DNA from: Eubacterium sp.
GTDB lineage: Bacteria > Bacillota > Clostridia > Lachnospirales > Lachnospiraceae
Direction of reading: 5' to 3'
NCBI GenBank assembly: GCA_022769785.1
Contig: JALEIY010000116.1
Span: forward strand, 1-40,561
Length of the DNA stretch: 40,561 nucleotides
Position 1 is the stretch's first letter. Each line of letters opens with the position of its first letter. A model generated the notes under the pieces. It was not told the DNA's origin. It saw only the letters and a program-made list of their open reading frames with translations, and did not search any database. Shown here piece after piece: positions 1-7,348 of this stretch. Both the position numbers and the translations under genes were made by a program.

Positions 1-20
1 AGAGAGAAACGGGTGGGCAT

Positions 21-617
21 ATGAAACGAATGATGGCAGTCACAACATTTATGGTGTTTGTGATAACATTTGTAGTGATTGGGGCTTTTGCTTCTCTGCA
101 AAAAAGGCAGGAAAGACAGATTTCTGCTGCCGGGACAACCCGGAGAACCGATGCGGCAGCGGCACCGGGAAAAGCCGACAGTGAGGAGGCTGTTTCGGAA
201 GAGACAAACAGCAGTGTTGAAACGGAACAAAAGGAAGCAGAAGAGACAGTGGTTGCGGTTATTTCTTCAGAGGGAACGGGAGACGAGGCGGAAACAGAGA
301 TTTATCTGGTGACGGGCAATAAAAAAGGCTCCAGCAAATATGACAGGGCGGACCGACTTTCGTATACAGACAGTGTCAGATACACGGCAGAAGCGGTGGA
401 ACTGCTTGATCGATACGGCCTTCGTATTACGAGAAATGAAATATATGCCCGGCACGGTCGTATGTTTAACGATCAGGATATGCAGGATTATTTTAACCGG
501 CAGGCGTGGTATGTACCCCGTACATCAACCGGCAGCTTCGATGAATCCTGCCTGAATGAAATCGAAACCTACAATGTGAAGCTGATTCGTTCTTATGAAC
601 TGAAGCAGGGTTATTAA
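21..617 (+). CDS. Exported YARHG-domain protein
   Basis: This 198-residue protein has a hydrophobic stretch at about residues 5-26 behind a Lys/Arg start, so it is probably secreted or membrane-anchored. A low-complexity Ala/Glu/Thr linker follows (about 35-95). The C-terminal part (about 125-190) carries the block NEIYARHGRMFND, then an aromatic run with QAWYVP. This is the signature of the YARHG family, a small extracellular domain of unknown function common in Clostridia. No catalytic motif is visible. The ATG at 21 is close to the window edge and has only a weak GGGTGGG upstream, so an upstream start cannot be fully excluded. No clear terminator follows. The domain call is firm; the role (cell-surface or wall-associated) is inference. 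Confidence 0.8.
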   Translation: MKRMMAVTTFMVFVITFVVIGAFASLQKRQERQISAAGTTRRTDAAAAPGKADSEEAVSEETNSSVETEQKEAEETVVAVISSEGTGDEAETEIYLVTGNKKGSSKYDRADRLSYTDSVRYTAEAVELLDRYGLRITRNEIYARHGRMFNDQDMQDYFNRQAWYVPRTSTGSFDESCLNEIETYNVKLIRSYELKQGY

Positions 618-640
618 AACAGCAATTAAATCGGATGACA

Positions 641-686
641 TTTCATCTCAGTAGGGGATACCTCATTCTCAAATGTATGGAACCTT
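641..686 (+). repeat. Direct repeat copy A (46 bp, imperfect)
   Basis: TTTCATCTCAGTAGGGGATA begins a segment that recurs upstream of ribD (copy B at 1053). The two copies differ at only a few bases over about 45 bp and both end in TGTRTGGAAC. Together they flank the ribD promoter, the FMN riboswitch and its terminator. Function is unknown; it may be a local duplication of a leader segment. Confidence 0.7.
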
Positions 687-794
687 AGGAGAGGAAATAA
701 GTCAAAAGCGGTTTTTTAGAGAAATCATAAAAATAAATACCGATTTTTCAGAAAAACTGATGGAAACTATTATGCATTTTCCATAAAAAAGTGG

Positions 795-823
795 TTGTAT
801 ATTAAAATGTAATGAGTTATAAT
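795..823 (+). promoter_or_regulatory. Promoter of the rib operon
   Basis: TTGTAT (795-800) and TATAAT (818-823) are separated by 17 bp, which is the SigA-type layout. Transcription would start near 830, just before the FMN riboswitch. Confidence 0.75.
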
Positions 824-839
824 GTCAACGAAATAAAAA

Positions 840-970
840 ATGGTCTTCAGGGCAGGGTGAAATTCCTGACCGGCGGTAAGCATCCAGGCGGATGTAAGCC
901 CGCGAGCCTGTAAAAGGCATGATCCGGTGAGATTCCGGAGCCGACGGTACAGTCCGGATGGAAGAAGATG
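840..970 (+). promoter_or_regulatory. FMN riboswitch (RFN element)
   Basis: The segment holds the conserved RFN blocks in order: CTTCAGGGCAGGGTGAAATT, CCTGACCGGCGGTAA, AGCCCGCGAGC, GATCCGGTGAGATTCCGGAG, CCGACGGTACAGTCCGGATG and GAAGAAGATG. These form the five-stem FMN aptamer. A rho-independent terminator follows at 1017. It is therefore expected to stop transcription of ribDE-BA-H when FMN is bound. The promoter is just upstream and ribD begins at 1112. Confidence 0.97.
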
Positions 971-1016
971 ACAGGATGCAGAAAAGATTTTGCATTTTTA
1001 TTCGATATGTTTATAT

Positions 1017-1056
1017 GTCCTGAGATTTATCAAAGATAGATTTCAGGACTTTTTTC
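1017..1056 (+). terminator. Riboswitch-controlled terminator
   Basis: GTCCTGAGATTTATC pairs with GATAGATTTCAGGAC (15 bp including G-U pairs) around an AAA loop, followed by TTTTTT. Its place between the FMN aptamer and ribD marks it as the expression platform. Confidence 0.9.
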
Positions 1057-1096
1057 ATCTCAGTAGGGGATACCCCTTTCTCAAATGTGTGGAACA
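1053..1096 (+). repeat. Direct repeat copy B, adjoining the ribD RBS
   Basis: This is the second copy of the repeat at 641-686 (TTTCATCTCAGTAGGGGATA...TCTCAAATGTGTGGAAC). It starts in the T-tract of the riboswitch terminator and ends directly before the GGGAGGAG ribosome binding site of ribD. Confidence 0.7.
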
Positions 1097-1111
1097 GGGA
1101 GGAGAATTCAG

Positions 1112-2209
1112 ATGATAAAACCGGAATATATGAGAAGAGCCATTGAACTGGCCAAAAAAGGAAGTGGCCGTGTGAATCCCAATCCCATGGTTGGCGCAGT
1201 AATCGTCAGAGATGGGGAGATTCTCGGAGAAGGCTATCACGAGTGTTACGGACAGCTTCATGCAGAGAGAAATGCTATCGCTCATGCCAAAGCAGCCGGA
1301 CACACATTGGAAGGCAGCACCATTTATGTTACCCTGGAGCCCTGCTGTCATTACGGAAAGACACCGCCGTGTACCGAAGCCATTATTGAAGAGGGCATTG
1401 CCCGGGTTGTCGTCGGTTCTGATGACCCGAATCCGAAAGTAGCCGGAAAAGGATTTCAGATTCTGAGAGAAAAAGGAATCGAAGTGATTCCTCATTTCCT
1501 GAAAGAAGAATGTGATGCCATTAATGATGTTTTCTTTCATTATATACAGACGGGACAGCCATTTGTGGCAATGAAGTACGCCATGACCATGGACGGAAAG
1601 ATTACCTGCCATACCGGAGATTCCAAATGGGTGACCGGAGAGACTGCAAGAGGATATGTTCAGCATCTGAGAAATCATTATAAGGGTATTATGGCAGGGA
1701 TTGGAACCGTACTGGCAGATAACCCTATGCTCAACTGCCGTCTGGAAGGCGGACGGAACCCGGTCAGAATTATCTGCGATAACCATCTGCGGATTCCGAC
1801 AGACAGTCAGCTTGTGGAAACAGCGGCTGTACAGCCGTTAATTGTGGCCTGTATGGAGGATGCCGACAGGGAAAAAGAGGAGCAGCTTACAAAAAAAGGA
1901 GTCGAGGTGCTCCGGCTGCCGGAAAAAGACGGCGTGATTGACCTTGCCGTCCTCATGAAAGAATTGGGTGAAAGAAAGATTGACGGCATACTTCTTGAAG
2001 GAGGCGGAATCCTCAATGAGAGCGCTCTCCGGGCGGGTATCGTACAGAAGGTATACGCCTTTGTGGCACCAAAGATTTTCGGTGGTGCCGATGCCAAAAC
2101 TCCGGTAGAGGGAACGGGACAATCTCTCGCTGCGCAGGCCTGGCAGTTTACGCAGACCGGCATAACACAGCTTGGAGAGGATATCCTTCTGGAATATCGG
2201 AAACAATAA
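1112..2209 (+). CDS. ribD: Bifunctional riboflavin deaminase/reductase RibD
   Basis: The protein catalyses two consecutive cytosolic steps of riboflavin synthesis: deamination of the pyrimidine formed by GTP cyclohydrolase II, then NADPH-dependent reduction of the ribosyl side chain. The N-terminal deaminase (about 1-145) shows VNPNPMVGAVIV, the HAERNAI catalytic His/Glu, and the zinc ligands in EPCCHYGKTPPC. The C-terminal reductase (about 147-365) has MTMDGKI and LLEGGG. The length of 365 residues is usual. I chose the ATG at 1112, not the track start at 1085, because GGGAGGAGAATTCAG precedes it and MIKPEYMRRAIELA matches the family start. It is the first gene of the FMN-controlled operon. 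Confidence 0.96.
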   Translation: MIKPEYMRRAIELAKKGSGRVNPNPMVGAVIVRDGEILGEGYHECYGQLHAERNAIAHAKAAGHTLEGSTIYVTLEPCCHYGKTPPCTEAIIEEGIARVVVGSDDPNPKVAGKGFQILREKGIEVIPHFLKEECDAINDVFFHYIQTGQPFVAMKYAMTMDGKITCHTGDSKWVTGETARGYVQHLRNHYKGIMAGIGTVLADNPMLNCRLEGGRNPVRIICDNHLRIPTDSQLVETAAVQPLIVACMEDADREKEEQLTKKGVEVLRLPEKDGVIDLAVLMKELGERKIDGILLEGGGILNESALRAGIVQKVYAFVAPKIFGGADAKTPVEGTGQSLAAQAWQFTQTGITQLGEDILLEYRKQ

Positions 2210-2230
2210 TGCAATATGCGAGGTGGAATA

Positions 2231-2881
2231 ATGTTTACAGGAATTATAGAAGAAGTCGGAGTGATTAAAAGCATTCGCATGGGCGCACAGTCAGCCGTAA
2301 TCACCATTGAGGCGGAGAAAGTGCTTGAAGACATTCATCTGGGCGACAGTATAGCCATGAACGGGGTATGTCTGACCGTGACATCCTTTGACAGTCACAG
2401 CTACAGCGTGGATATCATGCATGAATCCCTGAAAAGAACCAATCTTGGCTCCCTGAAAAGCGGAAGCCGCGTGAATCTGGAGCGGGCCATGGCTGCGGAC
2501 GGACGTTTCGGAGGTCATATCGTTGCCGGTCACGTGGACGGAACCGGCAAAATCACAGCCATGGAAAAAGATGATAACGCTGTGTGGATTTATATACAGG
2601 CGGAGCCGTCCGTTTTGAAATATATCGTGGAAAAAGGCTCCATTACCATTGACGGAATCAGCCTTACCGTGGCAAAGGTTGATGAGAAAAGCTTTGCGGT
2701 TTCTGTAATTCCACATACGGGAACGCACACCACTCTTCTGGAGAAAAAACCGGGAGATACGGTCAATCTGGAAAATGACATGATTGGCAAATATGTAGAA
2801 AAGCTTTTAAATTATCAGGAAAAAGAGAATAAGCCCTCTTCCCGAATTACGATGGAGTTTTTGAGAGAAAATGGATTCTGA
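2231..2881 (+). CDS. ribE: Riboflavin synthase alpha chain
   Basis: It converts two molecules of 6,7-dimethyl-8-ribityllumazine into riboflavin and a pyrimidine, the last step of the pathway. The 216-residue protein shows the two tandem lumazine-binding repeats: repeat 1 begins [10 protein letters not shown] and contains GVCLTV, and repeat 2 begins [11 protein letters not shown] and contains DGISLTV. The start at 2231 follows AGGTGG, and MFTGII is the universal N-terminus; the longer ORF start at 2216 overlaps this RBS. It lies 21 bp after ribD and its product acts directly on that of ribH. The gene is called ribC in some species and ribE in Bacillus. Confidence 0.96.
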   Translation: MFTGIIEEVGVIKSIRMGAQSAVITIEAEKVLEDIHLGDSIAMNGVCLTVTSFDSHSYSVDIMHESLKRTNLGSLKSGSRVNLERAMAADGRFGGHIVAGHVDGTGKITAMEKDDNAVWIYIQAEPSVLKYIVEKGSITIDGISLTVAKVDEKSFAVSVIPHTGTHTTLLEKKPGDTVNLENDMIGKYVEKLLNYQEKENKPSSRITMEFLRENGF

Positions 2882-2930
2882 AGATAAGACAGGAAGAAAA
2901 CGGACTTTTCATAAAGGAGGACACAAACAG

Positions 2931-4139
2931 ATGAGCGATTTTCAGTTCAATACGATTGAAGAAGCAATCGAAGATGTAAAACAGGGAAAAATGGTCATTG
3001 TCGTGGATGACGGTGAGAAAGAAAATGATGGTGTTTTAGTGGCGGCCGGAGAATATGCCGTTCCGGAAACCGTAAACTTTATGCTGACATACGGAAAAGG
3101 TCTTCTGACCATGCCGATTTCCGAAGAGGCGGCAGAAAAAATCGGTGTGAAGGAAATGATATGGGAGAACAGAGCGAAATATCACTCCGGTTCCACCGTA
3201 TCTTTAGACAGTGTGAAGGTCGAGGACGGTTTTTCCGCAGCAGACCGTTCTACTACAATTATGGCAGCAGCATCAGAAAATGCGGTGCCGACAGATTTCA
3301 AACGCCCGGGTAATATTTTCCCGAAGGTAGCCTTAAAAGGGGGCGTATTAAAGAGAACCGGATTTACCGAGGCTTCCGTGGATTTGGCAGTGATGGCAGG
3401 ATTGCAGCCGGTGGCAATTCGATGTGGTATTCTCGATGAAGAGGGTTCCGTGGCAAAGGTACCGGAACTCATTGAATTCTCCAAAAAGCATGACATCAAA
3501 ATTATTACCATCGCCGATATGATTCAGTACAGAAGAAGAACCGAGAACTTCGTAAACTGCGAAGCGGAAGCGGATTTCCCAACCAAATACGGTCATTTCC
3601 GGATTCGCGGATATGTCAATAAATTAAACGGAGAACATCATGTGGCAATTATCAAGGGAGATGTTTCCGATGGAAAACCGGTACTTTGCCGTATCCATTC
3701 CGAATGTCTGACCGGGGATGCCCTTGGTTCAAGAAGATGTGACTGCGGACAGCAGTATGCGGCAGCCATGAACATGATTGAAAAAGAAGGCCGCGGCGTA
3801 CTTGTTTATATGCGTCAGGAAGGCCGTGGAATCGGTCTGATTAACAAGCTGAAGGCCTACGTTCTTCAGGAACAGGGACTTGATACCGTGGAAGCAAATA
3901 TCGCCCTTGGATTCCCGGAGGATTTAAGAGATTACGGTATTGGTGCACAGATTCTGGCAGACCTTGGAATCAAAGAGCTTCGCCTTATGACAAACAATCC
4001 GGCAAAGGTAGTAGGATTATCCGGCTACGGCATTGAAATCGTGGAAAGAGTACCAATCGTCATGGAAGCGCATGAAGATGACCGCCGTTATCTGAAAACA
4101 AAACAGGAGAAAATGGGTCACTATACCTGGTATGAATAA
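2931..4139 (+). CDS. ribBA: RibBA: intact GTP cyclohydrolase II with degenerate DHBP synthase domain
   Basis: The fused 402-residue protein starts at 2931 after AAAGGAGGACACAAACAG. The C-terminal half (about 205-400) is GTP cyclohydrolase II, which opens GTP to the pyrimidine precursor. Zinc ligands ([14 protein letters not shown]), the EGRGIGL arginine and NNPAKVVGL are all present. The N-terminal half folds as 3,4-dihydroxy-2-butanone-4-phosphate synthase, but key positions are changed. Aligned to E. coli RibB, R37 is Lys30, E40 is Asp33, D42 is Val35, H136 is Asn128, H153 is Phe145 and E174 is Gly166; only E38 (Glu31) remains. I infer this half has lost activity, so another RibB is needed elsewhere in the genome. 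The operon position between ribE and ribH is normal. Confidence 0.93.
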   Translation: MSDFQFNTIEEAIEDVKQGKMVIVVDDGEKENDGVLVAAGEYAVPETVNFMLTYGKGLLTMPISEEAAEKIGVKEMIWENRAKYHSGSTVSLDSVKVEDGFSAADRSTTIMAAASENAVPTDFKRPGNIFPKVALKGGVLKRTGFTEASVDLAVMAGLQPVAIRCGILDEEGSVAKVPELIEFSKKHDIKIITIADMIQYRRRTENFVNCEAEADFPTKYGHFRIRGYVNKLNGEHHVAIIKGDVSDGKPVLCRIHSECLTGDALGSRRCDCGQQYAAAMNMIEKEGRGVLVYMRQEGRGIGLINKLKAYVLQEQGLDTVEANIALGFPEDLRDYGIGAQILADLGIKELRLMTNNPAKVVGLSGYGIEIVERVPIVMEAHEDDRRYLKTKQEKMGHYTWYE

Positions 4140-4240
4140 AATCTGCAGCGGTCCGAAGCCGTCGCAGCCATAGTAATATTTTAAAAACAGCAGTTTCCGC
4201 AAAATGCGGAGGAAATAAACAATCACAGGAGGAAAATAAA

Positions 4241-4714
4241 ATGGGAGTAAATGTATTTGAAGGAAAACTGGTAGGCGGAGAAGAGAAAATCGGTATTGTC
4301 TGTGCCAGATTTAATGAGTTTATTGTATCAAAACTGTTAGGCGGTGCCGTAGACGGACTGGTTCGTCACGGAGTAAAAGAAGAAAACATTGATGTGGCAT
4401 GGGTTCCGGGTGCTTTTGAGATTCCGTTAATCTGTGAAAAAATGGCATCTTCCGGAAAATATGACGCAGTTATCGCACTTGGAACAGTCATTCGTGGAGC
4501 AACCAGCCATTATGATTATGTCTGCAACGAAGTTTCCAAAGGTGTGGCACAGGTTGGACTTAACGCAAAGATTCCGGTATTATTCGGTATCGTTACCACA
4601 GAAAATATTGAACAGGCTATCGAGCGTGCAGGTACAAAAGCAGGAAATAAAGGTTATGACTGTGCATTGGCTGCAATTGAAATGATTAATCTTATCAAGG
4701 AGATTGAAAAATAA
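4241..4714 (+). CDS. ribH: 6,7-dimethyl-8-ribityllumazine synthase
   Basis: Lumazine synthase condenses 5-amino-6-ribitylaminouracil with dihydroxybutanone phosphate, and the product feeds RibE. The 157-residue protein shows [14 protein letters not shown], and [17 protein letters not shown] with the catalytic histidine in HYDYV. The length is typical of the subunits that form pentamers or 60-mers. ACAGGAGGAAAATAAA precedes the ATG. A 101-bp gap separates it from ribBA and contains a short hairpin (TCCGC/GCGGA) but no U-tract, so read-through is expected. It closes the riboflavin operon. Confidence 0.96.
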   Translation: MGVNVFEGKLVGGEEKIGIVCARFNEFIVSKLLGGAVDGLVRHGVKEENIDVAWVPGAFEIPLICEKMASSGKYDAVIALGTVIRGATSHYDYVCNEVSKGVAQVGLNAKIPVLFGIVTTENIEQAIERAGTKAGNKGYDCALAAIEMINLIKEIEK

Positions 4715-4743
4715 TTGAATTTTCAGAACCGATGTATTATACT
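4715..4743 (+). promoter_or_regulatory. Promoter of the DUF1858 gene
   Basis: TTGAAT (4715-4720) and TATACT (4738-4743) are separated by 17 bp and begin immediately after the ribH stop codon. This allows the small downstream gene to be expressed apart from the FMN-controlled operon. Confidence 0.65.
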
Positions 4744-4810
4744 GAGTGCTGGAAAGTAACAAAGAATTCAGATGCCTTACGGCATTGATAAGATTACAGG
4801 AGGTAATGTT

Positions 4811-5017
4811 ATGGCAGCACAGATTACAAAACAGACTTTGATCGGTGAGATGCTTCAGATGGATATGGGAATTGCCGCAATCTTAATGGCAGCCGGTATG
4901 CACTGTGTGGGATGTCCTTCTTCCGCAATGGAGAGCCTTGAGGAAGCGTGCATGGTTCACGGAATGGACGCAGACGATGTTCTTGCCCGCATTAATGAAT
5001 ATCTGGCAAATAAATAA
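4811..5017 (+). CDS. DUF1858 domain protein
   Basis: A 68-residue protein that is essentially one DUF1858 domain: [15 protein letters not shown], then [18 protein letters not shown] and an Asp-rich helix. The CxGC pair in MHCVGC is the hallmark. The domain is found alone in Clostridia and fused to hybrid-cluster or ScdA-like iron-nitrosative stress proteins, so a redox or metal-linked role is likely but unproven. The start at 4811 has ACAGGAGGTAATGTT upstream. The track start at 4772 lies before that RBS and is rejected. It has its own promoter and a strong terminator. Confidence 0.85.
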   Translation: MAAQITKQTLIGEMLQMDMGIAAILMAAGMHCVGCPSSAMESLEEACMVHGMDADDVLARINEYLANK

Positions 5018-5093
5018 GAGCATTTGTGGTACAGACAGGGGATAAGGCCTGTATAAGCAGTCTTAACCCCGTGTCTGCCTGCGCATTCACATT

Positions 5094-5142
5094 AAAAATC
5101 CCTGTGAAGCGGACCGTGCTGGTCTGTTTCACAGGGATTTTT
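5094..5142. terminator. Bidirectional terminator between DUF1858 gene and mecA
   Basis: AAAAATCCCTGTGAA pairs with TTCACAGGGATTTTT, with an inner GACC/GGTC stem. A-tract and T-tract flank it on both sides, so it can end the plus-strand gene and the convergent mecA. Confidence 0.9.
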
Positions 5143-5184
5143 GTCTGTATGGAAAACGGTAAGAATAAATCTGTGTCGATGAAA

Positions 5185-6012
5185 TTAGTTGTTAAGCTGG
5201 TTTAACATTTCGAGGGCATTTCCTTCAAACATGAGCTCAAAATGTTCCTGGCAATAGGAAAGAGAAGCATAGGAAGAAGTGCTCCGGGTTCCATAGTCGC
5301 AGGCAAGGGTGCAGGCTCGGGTGTAAAGCTCCCGGGAAATGTTATCCCGCAGGAAAAACAGGTAATAGCAGTTCTCACGTTTATCTTTAAAGAGTGTGCT
5401 TGCTCCGGTATAAAACGGGCAGAGAAAAGCACTCAGTTCAATAATACGGTCAAGAGAGCGGAACACATAAAGCTGCATGTTTTCCTTACTTTCGGCTGCT
5501 TCACGGCGCTTTTTGAGGACTTCTTTTTTGGCCTGTGCAATCGCCTGTGTAAAAGGAGCGAGCAGGTCAAGGGGATCCTCGGTAGAACGGGATTTCCCGG
5601 AGGATTCAAAGCTTTCGCCGAAAGGAACGGCTTCTTCATATTCCTCAAAATCTGTTCCGTCAAAATCCTCGGCTTCGTCTGTAAAACCCGTGTTGTAATC
5701 ATCCTCATCCGGCAACTCCTCGGAAAGGGTGGAAAAACGGGAAAATCTGGTATCCAGCTCATCGGGATCTTCCACCTTGGTTACGACCAGAACAAGACAG
5801 TCGCTCGAAACAGGGATAGCCTCAATCATAAGAGGGATATTATCTGCCTCAAAGCCCAGTTCATCGGATGCCTGACGGATTAAATCACGAAACAGGGCTC
5901 TTGCTTTCGCGGAGCCGTAGGCCAGTTCGGAAAGCCGAAGATGTCTTTTATCTAAATCTGCTCTGCTGAGAGTGCAGCGAATCTGGTTATCGTTCAGTTT
6001 TTCAAGCTTCAT
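5185..6012 (-). CDS. mecA: MecA-family adaptor protein
   Basis: MecA proteins tether substrates to the ClpC ATPase for ClpP degradation; in Bacillus they control competence. The 275-residue protein has an N-terminal domain (about 1-80) beginning MKLEKLNDNQIRCTLSRADL and ending LVLVVTKVED, a long acidic Asp/Glu linker (about 85-150), and a C-terminal domain (about 185-275) with LYVFRSLDRIIELSAFL. This three-part layout is that of MecA. The start at 6012 has AAGGAAG upstream; the longer ORF start at 6048 adds 12 residues before that RBS. It stands alone with its own promoter. Sequence identity to the Bacillus protein looks low, so the target set may differ. Confidence 0.85.
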   Translation of the reverse strand: MKLEKLNDNQIRCTLSRADLDKRHLRLSELAYGSAKARALFRDLIRQASDELGFEADNIPLMIEAIPVSSDCLVLVVTKVEDPDELDTRFSRFSTLSEELPDEDDYNTGFTDEAEDFDGTDFEEYEEAVPFGESFESSGKSRSTEDPLDLLAPFTQAIAQAKKEVLKKRREAAESKENMQLYVFRSLDRIIELSAFLCPFYTGASTLFKDKRENCYYLFFLRDNISRELYTRACTLACDYGTRSTSSYASLSYCQEHFELMFEGNALEMLNQLNN

Positions 6013-6074
6013 TGATTCACTTCCTTTTTCAAAAATTGGAAACACCAAAACAGTTCCGTATTTATGGTGTGTAT

Positions 6075-6103
6075 AGTATAAACATTATTCGGGAAACTGT
6101 AAA
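6075..6103 (-). promoter_or_regulatory. Promoter of mecA
   Basis: On the minus strand TTTACA (6098-6103) and TATACT (6075-6080) are spaced by 17 bp, about 60 bp ahead of the mecA start. Confidence 0.7.
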
Positions 6104-6125
6104 GTGTTAAAATCAGTCACGGAAT

Positions 6126-6152
6126 ATATTTTTCCGTACCATCGGAAAATAT
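6126..6152. repeat. Inverted repeat in the mecA-cwlD gap
   Basis: ATATTTTTCCG and CGGAAAATAT flank the 6-base centre TACCAT. The repeat is upstream of the mecA promoter. It has no clean T-tract on either strand, so it may be an operator or a weak terminator. Confidence 0.45.
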
Positions 6153-6190
6153 TTGGTCTGTAAAAAAGAAAAAGGAAACAATAAAAAGTG

Positions 6191-6219
6191 TTGTAAAAAT
6201 ATGTAAAACATGATATACT
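6191..6219 (+). promoter_or_regulatory. Near-consensus promoter with no plus-strand gene behind it
   Basis: TTGTAA (6191-6196), a 17-bp spacer and TATACT (6214-6219) point to the right. The next 115 bp hold no ORF on this strand, and beyond that the cwlD gene runs in the opposite sense. It probably drives a non-coding transcript (next entry). Confidence 0.6.
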
Positions 6220-6225
6220 TCCCGG

Positions 6226-6330
6226 CACGGGGCTGAAAAGGAATACGAAGTTAAGAGGAAATGGTATCGGCAGACCTTGTCAAGGTAAAAGGACGACAGC
6301 AGCGGAGATTTTTAAGGAAGCTTTGGAATA
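6226..6330 (+). ncRNA. Candidate structured RNA or orphan leader
   Basis: Downstream of the orphan promoter the RNA could fold with GCUG/CAGC as closing stem, AUAC/GUAU around a purine-rich loop (GAAGTTAAGAGGAAATG), and an ACCUU-GUC-AAGGU hairpin. I match it to no known riboswitch or small RNA class. No terminator was seen before cwlD, so the transcript may run antisense to cwlD. The fold was drawn by eye only. Confidence 0.35.
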
Positions 6331-6339
6331 TCCGTGATT

Positions 6340-7038
6340 TCAGGAGCAGAGGTATTGCATAATCCCCATCGCAATCGCAAAGGCCGCTTTCTCCTGTACG
6401 GATTCATCCGCAATCATTTCAGCCTCGGAAGGATTCGAAAGAAAGCAGATTTCCGCGATGACTGTGGGGACAGGATTGTCCCGGAGGAGATAATAGTCCG
6501 CATTTGCCTTAATGGTTCTTTTGTTATCATTCGTCATAAGATACTGCGTTTGCTTCTGGATAAGGGAAGCCAGTTTTTTCCCTTCCTCATCGGTCGGATA
6601 ATAGAAGACCTGCGCACCGTGCTGTGCCGAATCGGGATAGCTGTTTTGATGGATACTGACCGCACAGTCGGCATGATTCCCGGTCATGATTTCCTTTCGG
6701 TTTTTCAGGTCGCTGGCTTTTTTCCGGGATACGTCAGGGTCTTCCAGGCTCCGGTCGGAGCTTCTGGTCAGAATGACCTTAATGCCGTTTTGCTCCAGAA
6801 TGGTTTTGCATTTGAGGGTAAGGGCAAGGTTAATGTCTTTTTCTCTGATTCCCGAGACGCTGACCTTTCCGGGGTCACTGCCGCCGTGACCGGCATCAAG
6901 AACTACGGTATAATGGCCGGTATCCCGGAAGATATCGAAGGTTCGGGAAAAATGTGACAGGGCGTACAGGACAACCGGAAGGCAAAATAAAAGAATAGCC
7001 GGAAGATAACGCAAAAGAGAGGGATGTTTGAATTTCAT
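6340..7038 (-). CDS. cwlD: N-acetylmuramoyl-L-alanine amidase, CwlD-like
   Basis: An Amidase_3 zinc enzyme that cuts the amide bond between muramic acid and L-alanine. CwlD members act in forming muramic-delta-lactam of spore cortex. Of 232 residues, about 8-28 form a membrane anchor (LLRYLPAILLFCLPVVLYAL). The catalytic domain starts at VVLDAGHGGSDPG (zinc His), with the REKDINLAL glutamate, SIHQNS (zinc His) and VIAEICFLSNPSE (catalytic Glu). I chose the ATG at 7038, preceded by CTCCGGAG; the track start at 7146 adds 36 residues without family support. The length fits CwlD, but vegetative amidases of this size exist, so the sporulation role is inference. Confidence 0.85.
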   Translation of the reverse strand: MKFKHPSLLRYLPAILLFCLPVVLYALSHFSRTFDIFRDTGHYTVVLDAGHGGSDPGKVSVSGIREKDINLALTLKCKTILEQNGIKVILTRSSDRSLEDPDVSRKKASDLKNRKEIMTGNHADCAVSIHQNSYPDSAQHGAQVFYYPTDEEGKKLASLIQKQTQYLMTNDNKRTIKANADYYLLRDNPVPTVIAEICFLSNPSEAEMIADESVQEKAAFAIAMGIMQYLCS

Positions 7039-7236
7039 AAAAACGGTCTCCGGAGAATTTATTTTATCATATGCCCGGAGGCGGAGGGAAAGAAGAAAAA
7101 CCAGGTTTTTTTTGCATGCTGACGCATGACTCGCATTTACCGGCAAGAACGCCGGAGTATTTCCGAACTCTTCGGAGAAGACTCCAATAGTGGTGAGTAA
7201 AGGATAAAGGAAAGGTTTGCCACCTCTGTATGTTTT

Positions 7237-7265
7237 TTGACTTTGAAAATGATTCGTGTTATCAT
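7237..7265 (+). promoter_or_regulatory. Promoter of the tsaC-atp region
   Basis: TTGACT (7237-7242), 17 bp, TATCAT (7260-7265). No comparable promoter and no terminator was seen before atpC, so it may head a transcript covering tsaC through the atp genes. The rest of the 310-bp cwlD-tsaC gap shows only small hairpins (TCCGAA/TTCGGA, CCGGC/GCCGG). Confidence 0.7.
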
Positions 7266-7348
7266 GTAGGGACGAATAGAGCCAGGGAAATTCTCTTTGG
7301 GATTCGCGATTTCAGATAAAATAGACACCGTTTCCAAAGGAAAAGGAC

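Noticed and set aside
673-786. 37-codon ORF starting in repeat copy A
   Set aside because: No RBS at a proper distance and no family match; copy B does not continue the same reading.
1055-1786. 243-residue minus-strand ORF over ribD
   Set aside because: It overlaps the riboswitch terminator and the conserved deaminase domain; no motif or RBS.
5242-5883. 213-residue plus-strand ORF across mecA
   Set aside because: It is antisense to the recognised MecA frame and shows no family motif or RBS.
6334-6957. 207-residue plus-strand ORF antisense to cwlD, downstream of the orphan promoter
   Set aside because: It has no ribosome binding site or recognisable domain and mirrors the well-conserved amidase frame; it is a shadow ORF.
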